From positions 372,001-436,000 of the forward strand of contig NZ_JBNAFU010000001.1 in the NCBI RefSeq assembly GCF_049800835.1: a DNA stretch of 64,000 nucleotides, written 5' to 3'. A program made the translations under genes and the position numbers. Under the pieces are notes generated by a model. The model was not told the DNA's origin, did no database searches, and saw only the letters and a list, made by a program, of their open reading frames with translations. Shown one piece after another: positions 36,074 through 45,818 of the stretch. The DNA comes from Dinoroseobacter sp049800835 (GTDB lineage Bacteria; Pseudomonadota; Alphaproteobacteria; Rhodobacterales; Rhodobacteraceae). The first letter of the stretch is position 1. Each line of letters begins with the position of its first letter.

Positions 36074-37549
36074 TCATCCCTTCAGCGGCGGCTTGCCCAG
36101 ATGCTTGCGCAACCGCGACGGGGTGGATTTCTTGCGGTCCTTGTACGGGTTGGCGTCGGCCTGACTGCGCAAGGTCATCCGGATCGGCGTGCCGGGCATA
36201 TCAAAATCCTCGCGCAAACCGTTGACGAGATAGCGTTTATAGGCATCAGGCACCTTGTCGGGATAAGAACACATGACCACGAACCCGGGCGGGCGCGTCT
36301 TGGCTTGGGTCATATACCGCATTTTGATGCGCCGCCCGCCTGGCGCGGGGGGCGGATGGGCCTCCATCATTGCAGCCAGCCAACGGTTGAGCTGCGCCGT
36401 CGGAACGCGCCTGTTCCAGACCTGATAGGCGCGGATCACTGCGCCACGCAGCCGGTCCATCCCGCGGCCCGTCTTCGCCGATACCGTCACGAGCGGGGCC
36501 CCCCGCAATTGCGGCAGCAACCTCTCGAACGCCTCTTTCAACTCCCTCAGCTTGCCCTGCCGGTCGTCCTCGATATCCCATTTGTTGACCGCCACCACCA
36601 CTGCACGGCCCTCGCGCTCGGCCAGATCGGCAATCCGCAGGTCCTGCTGTTCAAACGGAATGGCAGCGTCCAGCAGAACCACGACCACCTCGGCGAACTT
36701 AACGGCGCGCAGGCCATCCGAAACGCTCAGCTTCTCCAGCTTTTCCTGAACCTTGGCCTTCTTACGCATGCCCGCGGTATCGAAGATGCGCACCGGCAGC
36801 CCGTCCCAATCAAGCCCGAGCGAGATTGCATCGCGGGTAATCCCGGCCTCGGGGCCGGTCAGCAGTCGTTCCTCTCCGAGCAACTGGTTGATCAAGGTGG
36901 ACTTGCCCGCGTTCGGACGGCCGACAACGGCGACTTGCAGCGGCTTGGCGCGGGTCGGCAGCGCGGGCGCATCCTCCTCCTCGACTTCGGCCTCTTCTTC
37001 GGTCAGCAGGACATCGACCTCGGGGGCAACTTCGGCGTCTTGTGCGGCTTCGAACTTCTCCGCCAGCGGCATCAGCACCCCGGCCAGTTCCGCCATGCCT
37101 TCGCCGTGCTCCGCGCTTAGCGGGATCGGATCGCCGAGCCCCAGCGCGTAGGCTTCATACAGCCCGGCATCCGCCGCGCGCCCCTCGGCCTTGTTGGCGG
37201 CGAGGATCACGTTGGCATTGGCCTTGCGCAGAATGTCGGCAAAGACCTCGTCGGCGGGGGTCACGCCGGTACGCGCATCGATCACGAACAGGCAGGCGTC
37301 GGCCATGCCAACCGCGCGTTCGGTGAGTTTGCGCATGCGTCCTTGCAGACTGTCATCCGTGGCTTCCTCCAGCCCGGCGGTGTCGATCACCGTAAAGCGC
37401 AGATCGCCCAGACGCGCCTGACCTTCGCGCAGGTCGCGCGTGACCCCGGGCTGGTCGTCAACCAACGCCAGCCGCTTGCCCACCAAGCGGTTGAACAGTG
37501 TGGATTTGCCCACATTCGGGCGCCCCACTATGGCGAGGGTAAAGCTCAT
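36074..37549 (-). CDS. der: Ribosome biogenesis GTPase Der (EngA)
   Basis: Der is a double-GTPase needed for 50S ribosomal subunit maturation. The 491-residue product has two G domains with P-loops GRPNVGKS at about 9-16 and GRPNAGKS at 210-217. An acidic linker at about 175-195 joins them, and the C-terminal KH-like domain ends in a basic tail. The start MSFTLAIVG is chosen over an ATG three codons upstream because it gives the usual N-terminus. It lies downstream of bamB on the same strand, as in E. coli. Confidence 0.96.
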   Translation of the reverse strand: MSFTLAIVGRPNVGKSTLFNRLVGKRLALVDDQPGVTRDLREGQARLGDLRFTVIDTAGLEEATDDSLQGRMRKLTERAVGMADACLFVIDARTGVTPADEVFADILRKANANVILAANKAEGRAADAGLYEAYALGLGDPIPLSAEHGEGMAELAGVLMPLAEKFEAAQDAEVAPEVDVLLTEEEAEVEEEDAPALPTRAKPLQVAVVGRPNAGKSTLINQLLGEERLLTGPEAGITRDAISLGLDWDGLPVRIFDTAGMRKKAKVQEKLEKLSVSDGLRAVKFAEVVVVLLDAAIPFEQQDLRIADLAEREGRAVVVAVNKWDIEDDRQGKLRELKEAFERLLPQLRGAPLVTVSAKTGRGMDRLRGAVIRAYQVWNRRVPTAQLNRWLAAMMEAHPPPAPGGRRIKMRYMTQAKTRPPGFVVMCSYPDKVPDAYKRYLVNGLREDFDMPGTPIRMTLRSQADANPYKDRKKSTPSRLRKHLGKPPLKG

Positions 37550-37619
37550 TGCGCGCACTCCGTCTCAAGGCGCCCGCTTTAGCTTGCCCCCTTGCCCGAT
37601 GCAACACACGCCGTGCGTG

Positions 37620-38969
37620 CTAGCGATACGCGTGCAGCTCGCCATCTTGCGAGACAACGTAGAGTGTCTGATTGACGACGATCGGGGCGGACGCCGCCCC
37701 ACCGGGCAGCTCTATCTGGGCCGTCAGCGCGCCCGAGCTGGGCGAGAAGCCGCGCAACACCTCGTCGTTGGAAGCGACCCACAAGCGTCCGCCAGCCAGA
37801 ACCGGTCCGTAATGGGCATAGATGCTCTTGCGCCGACGTACCTTCTCATCAACGAATTTCGGCAGCGGCACGGCCCACACGACCTCGCCGGTACGGCTGT
37901 CAAGACGCACAAGCTCGTTCAGGTCGGACACCAGAAACAGCGTGTTGCCCACCGGCCAGACCGGGCTGGTAGCCCCTTCGTCCGCTGTCCATATCCGGTC
38001 ACCATTGGCTGCATTGATGGCGGCGGTGCGGCCCGAGGCATTGCCCGCATAGATGGTGTTGCCCACGATAACCGGATCACCGGTGATGTCGGAAAATGCC
38101 GCATAGGCGCGTCCCAAGCGCTGCCCGGACACCGCCCCGCCCCACACACCGATCCCGGATTGGCGCAGCACCCCGGTGATTTCCGCCGACGGGAATGGCA
38201 AGATGGCGAGCCGGTCCGTCAGCGCCGGTGCACCGCCGCCGACATACCCCGTCCCCGACGGTGTTCCCGGCAAGGACCAGAGCACGCGCCCGTTACGCGT
38301 ATCGATGGCCCAGGCCACGCTGTCACGCCCGACAAGATAGGCAATTCCCCCGGACACCGTTGGCGGCGCCGTGGCCGCGGCATCCAGTTTCTGTTGCCAG
38401 CGGATGTCCCCGGTTGCCGCGTCAAACGCAGTCAGAAACCCGAACGCAGACGTCACGTAAAGCGTGCCGTCGACAACCGCGAGCCCCCCGCCCGACGCCT
38501 CTTCGGACTGCTCGCGGGGCGGGGTCAGATCCCGCGTCCACAGAACAGCACCCGATGTCGATACGGCCGAAACCCGCGCCAGCGCATCGAGGGTAAAGAT
38601 ACGCCCGTCGGCGGCCACCGGCGTGGCGGTGATCCGACGCTTGCGATCCGACCCCGCCCCGATATCAGCGGACCAGATTCGCTGCGGGTTGGTGCCGAGT
38701 GCGGGATGCTGGATGCGGTGCTGCACGGACCCGTTCGTGTGCGACCAGCTTTGGTGATTGACCTGCGACGGCAGGCTGAGCGCGACCTCCCGAGGGGTCC
38801 TGTCCGCCGGCTCGGGCACTTCGGCCTCTGGGTCCAGCGGAGCCCGCACGTCGAGGCGCTCGCCTGGCAGGATAATCTCGTCCTCGCCACACGCCGCGAC
38901 CAGTGCCGTGACGGTCAGCGCTGCCAAAAGTTGCGTCCAGCGCCATGCACTGCCGGTTGCCTGTCCCAT
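37620..38969 (-). CDS. bamB: Outer-membrane assembly lipoprotein BamB (PQQ-like propeller)
   Basis: BamB is an accessory lipoprotein of the beta-barrel assembly machine. The 449-residue product has a lipoprotein signal peptide with the lipobox LVAAC near residue 27. A beta-propeller of PQQ-like repeats follows, with recurring patterns such as AAINAANGDRIWTADEGATS and LDSRTGEVVWAVPLP. The order yfgM-like, bamB, der on one strand is conserved across proteobacteria and supports the call. Confidence 0.88.
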   Translation of the reverse strand: MGQATGSAWRWTQLLAALTVTALVAACGEDEIILPGERLDVRAPLDPEAEVPEPADRTPREVALSLPSQVNHQSWSHTNGSVQHRIQHPALGTNPQRIWSADIGAGSDRKRRITATPVAADGRIFTLDALARVSAVSTSGAVLWTRDLTPPREQSEEASGGGLAVVDGTLYVTSAFGFLTAFDAATGDIRWQQKLDAAATAPPTVSGGIAYLVGRDSVAWAIDTRNGRVLWSLPGTPSGTGYVGGGAPALTDRLAILPFPSAEITGVLRQSGIGVWGGAVSGQRLGRAYAAFSDITGDPVIVGNTIYAGNASGRTAAINAANGDRIWTADEGATSPVWPVGNTLFLVSDLNELVRLDSRTGEVVWAVPLPKFVDEKVRRRKSIYAHYGPVLAGGRLWVASNDEVLRGFSPSSGALTAQIELPGGAASAPIVVNQTLYVVSQDGELHAYR

Positions 38970-38994
38970 GGCTGCTCTCCTGCCGTGCGCGGCC

Positions 38995-39645
38995 CTACCC
39001 CTGCGCGACATCGCCACCAAGTGCCACGATCAACTGAAGGACCCGCGTGCGCATGCCCTCGGTCGCACCGGCGGCCCCCAGAATACGCTGCAAGGTTTCG
39101 ATCGCCGCATCCCTTTGACCGGTCTCTGCCTCGATCAGGGCGCGTTGTTCCAGTGCCAGCAGGCGGAACGGTCCGCTGCCCTGGATCAGTGTGTCCAGTG
39201 CCGCGCTGCGTTCGGCGGTCGTCAGGACGTCGCCGCCGATCATCACCATGCGCAACCGCGCAAGATCGACGTAGACCGCTGGCGTATCCGGTACCGCAGC
39301 CAGCGCCTGCAAGGCTGCAACCGCTTCCTCCGTCGACCGCGCCTGAACTTCCGTGGCGTAAATCAGCGCGCTGAGCGGTTCTGCGCCGTCAGGCGCGCGA
39401 ACGTCTTCAAGGGCAATCAGCCTGCTTTCGATTTCTGTCATTTCCAGCGCCGCGTAAAGTGCATCGCCAAAGCCCTGTGCATCCGCGCGCGCCTGCGCCT
39501 TCTGCCACTCGTTATAGGCTGCGCCGCCCACAATCAGGACAACCAAGAGCCCCGCGATCCAGCCATACTTCCGAAACGCCCCATAAAGCCGGTCACGGCG
39601 GACCTCTTCCGACACCTCATCAATAAAACTTTCCGGATTGCTCAC
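38995..39645 (-). CDS. YfgM-like membrane-anchored TPR protein
   Basis: This 216-residue protein has a short cytoplasmic N-terminus (MSNPESFIDEVSEEVRRDRLY), one membrane helix at about 31-46 and a periplasmic TPR-like helical region, matching the YfgM/UPF0070-like family. E. coli YfgM works with PpiD near the Sec translocon. The start codon is GTG. It is the first gene of the yfgM-bamB-der set and is divergent from the RND efflux genes. Confidence 0.84.
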   Translation of the reverse strand: MSNPESFIDEVSEEVRRDRLYGAFRKYGWIAGLLVVLIVGGAAYNEWQKAQARADAQGFGDALYAALEMTEIESRLIALEDVRAPDGAEPLSALIYATEVQARSTEEAVAALQALAAVPDTPAVYVDLARLRMVMIGGDVLTTAERSAALDTLIQGSGPFRLLALEQRALIEAETGQRDAAIETLQRILGAAGATEGMRTRVLQLIVALGGDVAQG

Positions 39646-39863
39646 TGCGCGCGCCTCGTTGTCTTGCCCATGGCTGTCTTACACCGGCCACACTGCGAAA
39701 GCCAAGCCCCGCGCATGGACCGATTGCCACCTTGTAGAATGGAAAAAGAGGCGTATTTTGGACTCAACAGTTCAGCTTGGGCGTGTGCATGACTTCTGCA
39801 CGCCGAAACAGCATTCTTTTACGGCTCCCCGGCCCGTCGCACGTTGTGCAGGAGTAGACCCAT

Positions 39864-41000
39864 ATGCGTATCGTCCCGGTCCTGATCGCGGTGATCGTCA
39901 GCGCCATGCTGTACGCCGTCGTGTTCGAACGCGACCGGCTGGAACAAGCCGTGGGGATCGAAACGCAAGCCGACACCGACGATGCCGACGTCCAGACCGA
40001 GCTCGCGAGCACGCCGACACCTGAACGTGAGCGCGCGGTTTCGGTTGTCGCGGTGTCAAGCCGAGCGCAGCAAATCGACAGTGCCGTGGTCCTGAGGGGC
40101 CGGACGGAGCCGGCACGCACTGTTGATGTGGCGGTTGAGGTGTCTGGGAGGATAATCTCGGCCCCCTTGCGGCGCGGCGTATCGGTAAACGCAGGCGACG
40201 TGTTGTGCCAACTCGACCCCGGCACCGCCGAAGTGACCTTGGCGGAGGCCCGTGCGCGGCTGGCGGAGGCTGAAATCACCGCAAATGCTGCCACGGAACT
40301 GGCCGAAGAGGGGTTCGTCTCAGCCACGCGCCGTGCATCGACCGCCGCAACGCTGGAGAGTGCGCGTGCCGCTGTGCGCCGCGCCGAGCGCGCGATCGAG
40401 GATTTGACCGTAACCGCGCCCTTCGGAGGTGTTCTCGAAGATGATACGGCGGAACTGGGCGCGTATCTCAGCCCACAGGGCGGTAATGGGGGGCAGTGCG
40501 CGAGGATCCTGCAACTGGACCCGATCAAGATCGTCGGGTTTGTTCCGGAGACGCTCGTGTCGCAAGTTTCCATCGGCGCGCCGGCGCGCGCACGGCTCAG
40601 CGACGGGCAGGACGCCGAAGGCACCGTGCGCTTCATTGCGCGGCAAGCGGACGAAACGACCCGGACCTTCCGTGTGGAGGTCGAGGTCGCCAACCCCGAC
40701 CTGCGCCTGCGCGCGGGGCAAACCGCCGAAGTCGCCGTGGCGGCCGCCGGCAAGAGTGCGCATCTGCTGCCCGCCTCGGCGCTGACTTTGGATGATGATG
40801 GTCGCCTGGGCGTGCGCCACGTGGTTCAATCGGAGACGGGCACGATCACAGGTTTTACGCCCGTCAGCATCGTGCGCGACAGCACGCAAGGGGTCTGGCT
40901 CGCAGGCTTGCCCGACGAGATAGACGTGATCGTCGTCGGTCAGGATTTCGTCACCGCGGGCACCCCGCTGACCGTTACCATGCGCGAGCCCGCCACATGA
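39864..41000 (+). CDS. RND efflux periplasmic adaptor (membrane fusion protein)
   Basis: The adaptor joins the inner-membrane RND pump to an outer-membrane channel. The 378-residue product has an N-terminal membrane segment (VPVLIAVIVSAMLYAVVF), then a barrel-hairpin-lipoyl layout. The lipoyl halves are around GRIISAPLRRGVSVNAGDVLCQLD and LTVTAPFGGVLEDD, with a coiled hairpin of about 60 residues between them. The stop overlaps the pump start in an ATGA arrangement. No outer-membrane factor gene follows. Confidence 0.92.
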   Translation: MRIVPVLIAVIVSAMLYAVVFERDRLEQAVGIETQADTDDADVQTELASTPTPERERAVSVVAVSSRAQQIDSAVVLRGRTEPARTVDVAVEVSGRIISAPLRRGVSVNAGDVLCQLDPGTAEVTLAEARARLAEAEITANAATELAEEGFVSATRRASTAATLESARAAVRRAERAIEDLTVTAPFGGVLEDDTAELGAYLSPQGGNGGQCARILQLDPIKIVGFVPETLVSQVSIGAPARARLSDGQDAEGTVRFIARQADETTRTFRVEVEVANPDLRLRAGQTAEVAVAAAGKSAHLLPASALTLDDDGRLGVRHVVQSETGTITGFTPVSIVRDSTQGVWLAGLPDEIDVIVVGQDFVTAGTPLTVTMREPAT

Positions 41001-44000
41001 CCGGATTGGTTGATTGGGCCGCGTCTCGCGCGCGAATGGTGATCGCCTTCATCGCGCTGTCGCTGCTTGCGGGGACGATGGCCTATATCGGCCTGCCGAA
41101 GGAAGGCGAACCGGACATCGAGATCCCGGCTCTGGTTGTCTCGGTGCCGTTCCCCGGCGTCTCGGCGGAGGATTCCGAGAGCTTGCTGATCAAACCGATG
41201 GAAACGGAGCTGTCGGACCTGGACGGGCTGGACCGGATGACGGCGACGGCGGCGGACAATTACGCCAACGTGGTCCTGGAATTCGAGTTCGGATGGGACA
41301 AGACGAAGATCATCGCCGATGTCCGCGACCGGATGAATTCGGCAGAGGCGGAGTTCCCGGAAGGCTACGAGCAGTATACCATCAACGAGATCAACTTCTC
41401 GGAGTTTCCGATCATCGTGGTGAACCTGTCAGGTGGCCTGCCTGAGCGCACATTGTTGCGCGTTGCCAATGACTTGCAGGATACGCTCGAAAGTCTGGAG
41501 CCGGTGTTGGAGGCCGGGCTTGCCGGACACCGCGAAGAGATGCTCGAGGTCGTGATCGACCCGCTGAAACTGGAGGCCTACAACGTCACGGCCAATGAAC
41601 TGCTGAGCGTCGTGCAGAACAACAACCAACTCATCGCGGCGGGCGAAGTGGACACGGATCAGGGCGCGTTTGCGGTCAAGATCCCGTCCAGTTTCGATGA
41701 ACCGCGCGATGTGCTGACCCTGCCGGTCAAGACCAACGGTGACCGGGTGGTGACCCTTGGCGATCTGGCCGATATCCGCCTGACATTCGAGGACCGGACC
41801 GGAACCGCGCGGTACAACGGCGACGAGACGGTCGCGTTGCAGGTGGTCAAGCGCAAGGGATTCAATCTGATCGACACGGCCGCGCTCGTGCGCGAGACCG
41901 TGACGGCGGAAGCCGCGAAATGGCCGCCGGAGTTACAGGAAGCGGTGGTCATCAACGTCTCCATGGACCAATCGCGGATCGTCGCGTCGATGGTCAGCCA
42001 GCTCGAAGGGTCGGTGCTGACCGCGATTGCGTTGGTGATGATCGTGGTACTTGCGACCCTCGGCACCCGGTCTGCGCTGCTGGTCGGCTTTGCCATCCCC
42101 ACGTCATTCCTGTTGTGTTTCGCGTTCCTGGCGGTGATGGGCGTGACGGTGTCGAACATCGTGATGTTCGGGCTGATCCTTGCCGTGGGCATTCTTGTCG
42201 ATGGCGCGATTGTGGTCGTGGAGTACGCTGACCGCCGCATCCGCGAGGGCATTGGTCCGATGCAAGCCTATACGGATGCCGCAAAGCGCATGTTCTGGCC
42301 CATCGTCAGTTCGACCGCGACGACGCTCTGCGCGTTTCTGCCGATGCTGTTCTGGCCGGGCGTTGCCGGTCAGTTCATGGGGATGTTGCCGGTCACGCTG
42401 ATTTTCGTTCTGACAGCCTCGCTGGTTGTCGCGCTAATCTACCTACCGGTGATGGGCGGCGTCGCTGGTCGCTTGAGCCGGAACTTCGAACGCGCGGCCC
42501 GACTGCTGATGCCGCTGCCATTGCTTGTACGTGCGGCACTGGCTGCCGCGTCGGGCTTCTTGATGTTCGTGGCCGCGATGCAACTTCTCAACCCGTCCTA
42601 CCTGCTGCCCCTGCCTGCGCGCGGCGGCGGGCTGGGCGCTTATCTGCCGGGCATGGCGATGGTCATGATTGCCGCCATGGCCCTGTCGATCACCTTGACG
42701 GCGACCAAGCGCCCGCGTGAGGCGAACAGCATCCGCGCAGGGTATCGCAATTCGCTCTTTGGCTGGTTCATCCGGGCCGTGACCGGCAACCCGGTCATGC
42801 CGCTGGTCGCCATCGGGGTCGTCGGCGCAATCGTCACGCTCACATTCGTCGCCTATGGGCAGAACAACCGCGGCGTGGAGTTCTTTGTCGACTCCGAACC
42901 AGAACAGGCCATCGTTTACGTCCGCGCCAGAGGCAACCACTCGCTGACAGAGAAAGACGCGCTGTTGCAACAGGCCGAGGCCATCGCGCTGTCCACACCG
43001 GGGATCGAGTCGGTTTTTGCCTTTGCTGGCGAGGGCGGTTTGAACCAGAACACGGGCGGGGCCTCGGCCCCGATCGATGCGATCGGCACGATCCAGCTTG
43101 AGCTTGTCCCGTGGGAGGACCGGCAGGGCGGTGATCTGTCGAGCGGGGATGATATCCTTGCGCGGATGGAGGCCCGCCTGAAGGCGTTGCCGGGCATCCA
43201 GACAGAAATCATGGAAATGGCACAGGGCCCCGCAGGCGCAAAACCTGTGCACCTGCGCCTCAGCGGGACGGATTTCAACGCGCTCGCGGCCGCAACCCAG
43301 ATGGTGCGCGACCGGTTCGAGGCCACCGAAGGGCTGCGCGACATCGAAGATACGCGCCCCCTGCCCGGCATCGACTGGCAGATCGACGTCGACGTGCAGG
43401 CCGCAGGCCGCTACGGCGCGGACGTCGCGACTGTGGGCGCCATGGTGCAACTGGTGACGCGCGGCATCCTTCTCGACACGATGCGGGTCGACAGCTCGGA
43501 TGAAGAGATCGAGATTCGCGTCCGGTTCCCCGAGGAAGACCGCGTGCTCTCGACCCTCGATACGTTGCGCGTCCGGACCGAACAGGGCCTGGTGCCGCTT
43601 GCCAATTTCATAACCCGCCAACCCGTGCCCAAGCTGGGCCAGATCGACCGTGTGGATGGCGAGCGCTACTACGACGTGAAAGCCGCTGTCCGCGAAGGGC
43701 TGACCAACCCCGACGGCACGGTGATCAATGCCTCAGAGCGGATCGCGGTGCTGACCGAGTGGCTTGAGACGCAAGCGGACATCCCCTTTGGCGTGGCGTG
43801 GGAATGGACCGGCGATCAGGAGGACGAGGCCGAAAGCCAGGCCTTCCTCAGCCAGGCGTTCCTCGGCGCGCTGGGTCTGATGTTCATCATCCTGCTGGCG
43901 CAGTTCAACAGTTTCTACAACGCGGGCCTCGTGCTGATCGCAGTTGTCTTGTCGACCACTGGCGTGTTGATCGGAATGATGATCATGCAGCAACCCTTTT

Positions 44001-44590
44001 CGGTCATCATGACCGGAACAGGCATCGTGGCCCTCGCCGGGATCGTGGTGAACAACAACATCGTGCTTATCGACACATACCAGGACTACGCCCGCTTCAT
44101 GCCAAGGCTGGAGGCCGTGGCACGCACGGCACAGGACCGCCTGCGGCCGGTTCTTCTGACCACGCTGACAACCATGGCAGGCCTGACACCGATGATGCTG
44201 GGCATCAGTCTGGACTTCTTCGGCGGCGGATACACGATCGACAGCCCCACGGCGCTCTGGTGGACGCAACTGGCGACGGCGGTCGTCTTTGGACTGGGGG
44301 TGGCGACGGTCCTGACGCTGGTCTTCACACCGTCGATGCTGGCGCTGCGCATCTGGATCGAGGAAGGCGCCTATAGCGGCATGAAGTGGATGCAGGCGCT
44401 GAGCCAGGGCCGCGCGAGCCGGGCCGCTCGCGACCTGATGCTGCGTCGCGCCGCACGCCGCACGCCGATCGGCGATCTTGTCTGGACAGATTTCGAGCCG
44501 GAGGCCGCCGAAGAGCCCGTTCGCGTTGCAGACGGCCCCGTCCGCACCGCAAAGATTGACCGCGACCCACCCCTCGAAGCGGCGGAGTAA
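40997..44590 (+). CDS. RND efflux transporter permease (AcrB/MexB superfamily)
   Basis: This proton-driven efflux pump of 1197 residues has 12 helices and two large periplasmic loops, about 150 residues longer than AcrB. In helix 4 only one of the two relay aspartates is kept (D402 followed by G403 in ILVDGAIVVVEY). The helix-10 lysine is replaced by asparagine (GIVVNNNIVLID, N1019-N1021). These features occur in a distinct RND subgroup. An extra hydrophobic block near 510-560 splits the middle. The C-terminal tail is hydrophilic. The substrate is unknown. Confidence 0.9.
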   Translation: MTGLVDWAASRARMVIAFIALSLLAGTMAYIGLPKEGEPDIEIPALVVSVPFPGVSAEDSESLLIKPMETELSDLDGLDRMTATAADNYANVVLEFEFGWDKTKIIADVRDRMNSAEAEFPEGYEQYTINEINFSEFPIIVVNLSGGLPERTLLRVANDLQDTLESLEPVLEAGLAGHREEMLEVVIDPLKLEAYNVTANELLSVVQNNNQLIAAGEVDTDQGAFAVKIPSSFDEPRDVLTLPVKTNGDRVVTLGDLADIRLTFEDRTGTARYNGDETVALQVVKRKGFNLIDTAALVRETVTAEAAKWPPELQEAVVINVSMDQSRIVASMVSQLEGSVLTAIALVMIVVLATLGTRSALLVGFAIPTSFLLCFAFLAVMGVTVSNIVMFGLILAVGILVDGAIVVVEYADRRIREGIGPMQAYTDAAKRMFWPIVSSTATTLCAFLPMLFWPGVAGQFMGMLPVTLIFVLTASLVVALIYLPVMGGVAGRLSRNFERAARLLMPLPLLVRAALAAASGFLMFVAAMQLLNPSYLLPLPARGGGLGAYLPGMAMVMIAAMALSITLTATKRPREANSIRAGYRNSLFGWFIRAVTGNPVMPLVAIGVVGAIVTLTFVAYGQNNRGVEFFVDSEPEQAIVYVRARGNHSLTEKDALLQQAEAIALSTPGIESVFAFAGEGGLNQNTGGASAPIDAIGTIQLELVPWEDRQGGDLSSGDDILARMEARLKALPGIQTEIMEMAQGPAGAKPVHLRLSGTDFNALAAATQMVRDRFEATEGLRDIEDTRPLPGIDWQIDVDVQAAGRYGADVATVGAMVQLVTRGILLDTMRVDSSDEEIEIRVRFPEEDRVLSTLDTLRVRTEQGLVPLANFITRQPVPKLGQIDRVDGERYYDVKAAVREGLTNPDGTVINASERIAVLTEWLETQADIPFGVAWEWTGDQEDEAESQAFLSQAFLGALGLMFIILLAQFNSFYNAGLVLIAVVLSTTGVLIGMMIMQQPFSVIMTGTGIVALAGIVVNNNIVLIDTYQDYARFMPRLEAVARTAQDRLRPVLLTTLTTMAGLTPMMLGISLDFFGGGYTIDSPTALWWTQLATAVVFGLGVATVLTLVFTPSMLALRIWIEEGAYSGMKWMQALSQGRASRAARDLMLRRAARRTPIGDLVWTDFEPEAAEEPVRVADGPVRTAKIDRDPPLEAAE

Positions 44591-44593
44591 CGC

Positions 44594-45757
44594 TCAGGTC
44601 AGCGGGTGCAGACGCTCGACGAGGCGCGCGAAATAGCTCGCGCCTATGGGCGCAATACGGTCGTTGAAGTCATAGGCCGGGTGGTGCAGCGTCGCGCCCG
44701 CCCCCTGCCCGAGGAACACGTAGGCGCCAGGCCGGGCCTGCAACATGTAGGCAAAGTCTTCTGCTCCCATTTGCCGCCCGATTGCCCCGTCGACCATTGT
44801 GTCACCAACAATCTCTGCCGCAGTCTGTACGGCGGCTTCGGTCTCTGCCTTGGAATTTACTGTCGGCGGGTAGCCGCGCTGGTAGTCCAGATCGGCCCGG
44901 ACCCCGAAACTGGCGGCCTGACCTTTCACAATCTCCGACAGGCGGCGGGCCACCATCTCCTGCACGTGCGGATCGAAGCTGCGCACCGTGCCGCACAAAT
45001 ACGCGCCATCCGGCACGATATTGTCGGCAGTGCCCGCATGGACCTGCGTGACAGAAATCACCAGTTCATCAGTCGCGCTATGGTTCCGGCTGACAATTGT
45101 CTGGATCGCCTGCCCGATGCCGAGTGCCGCGATGATCGGGTCAGATGTTTCATGTGGCATAGCAGCATGACCGCCTTCCCCTCTGATATATATATGAAAA
45201 TTGTCTACAGCGGCCATGACCGGACCGGGCTGGGTGATGAACATCCCCTCCGGAATGTTCGGCGCGTTGTGCAGGGCGTAGACCTGTGCGATGTCGAATT
45301 GGTCCAGCATACCTTCCTCGACCATCACGCCTGCGCCGCCACCATCTTCCTCTGCGGGCTGAAAAATCAGCGCGACCTTGCCCGCGAACTTGCGCGTCTC
45401 CGCGAGATAGCGCGCCGCCCCAAGCAGCATCGTCGTGTGCCCGTCATGGCCACAGGCGTGCATTCTGCCCGGATGAAGCGAGGCATGTTCCGCGTCTGTC
45501 TGCTCTTCGATTGGCAAGGCGTCCATATCGGCGCGCAACCCGATCACGCCGCCCTCGGCCTGCCCGTTGATCAGGGCGACAACACCGGTTTTCGCAAAGC
45601 CCTCGTGGATCTCGTCCACGCCGAAGTCCTGCAACCGCGAGACAACGAAGGCGGCGGTTTCCGCGCAGTCAAATCCAAGCTCCGGTGCGCGGTGCAACGC
45701 CCGCCGCCAGGTGCTCATATCTTCGGCAAATTCCGCGATCCGATTGACAACAGCCAT
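44594..45757 (-). CDS. M20 family amidohydrolase (hippurate hydrolase-like)
   Basis: This is a cytosolic metallo-amidohydrolase of the M20D group, which cleaves N-acyl or other amide bonds of amino acids. The 387-residue product has the metal-binding HACGHDGHTTML stretch, EEDGGGAGVMVEEG and the GEGGHAAMPHE dimerisation motif. The C-terminal GAEDFAYMLQ stretch is also typical. The substrate cannot be told from sequence. It ends four bases after the RND gene stop and is divergent from mazG. Confidence 0.88.
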   Translation of the reverse strand: MAVVNRIAEFAEDMSTWRRALHRAPELGFDCAETAAFVVSRLQDFGVDEIHEGFAKTGVVALINGQAEGGVIGLRADMDALPIEEQTDAEHASLHPGRMHACGHDGHTTMLLGAARYLAETRKFAGKVALIFQPAEEDGGGAGVMVEEGMLDQFDIAQVYALHNAPNIPEGMFITQPGPVMAAVDNFHIYIRGEGGHAAMPHETSDPIIAALGIGQAIQTIVSRNHSATDELVISVTQVHAGTADNIVPDGAYLCGTVRSFDPHVQEMVARRLSEIVKGQAASFGVRADLDYQRGYPPTVNSKAETEAAVQTAAEIVGDTMVDGAIGRQMGAEDFAYMLQARPGAYVFLGQGAGATLHHPAYDFNDRIAPIGASYFARLVERLHPLT

Positions 45758-45818
45758 GGGGTGTTCTCCTTTCCACCAGACCTAGCCGTTTTTCAGGTAA
45801 ACGAAAGGCAAAAGCCGC

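Noticed and set aside
37440..39374. 644-codon open frame opposite der and bamB
   Set aside because: It runs across two well-recognised minus-strand genes and their gap, and its translation has no family features.
39781..39803. Bulged palindrome upstream of the RND adaptor
   Set aside because: Only 7 pairs with a 2-base bulge (GCGTG..CA/TGCACGC). This is too weak to call an operator.
45184..45197. TA-rich run inside the M20 amidohydrolase gene as a promoter
   Set aside because: It encodes conserved protein sequence (FHIYIRGEGGHA), and no -35 element or downstream gene fits.
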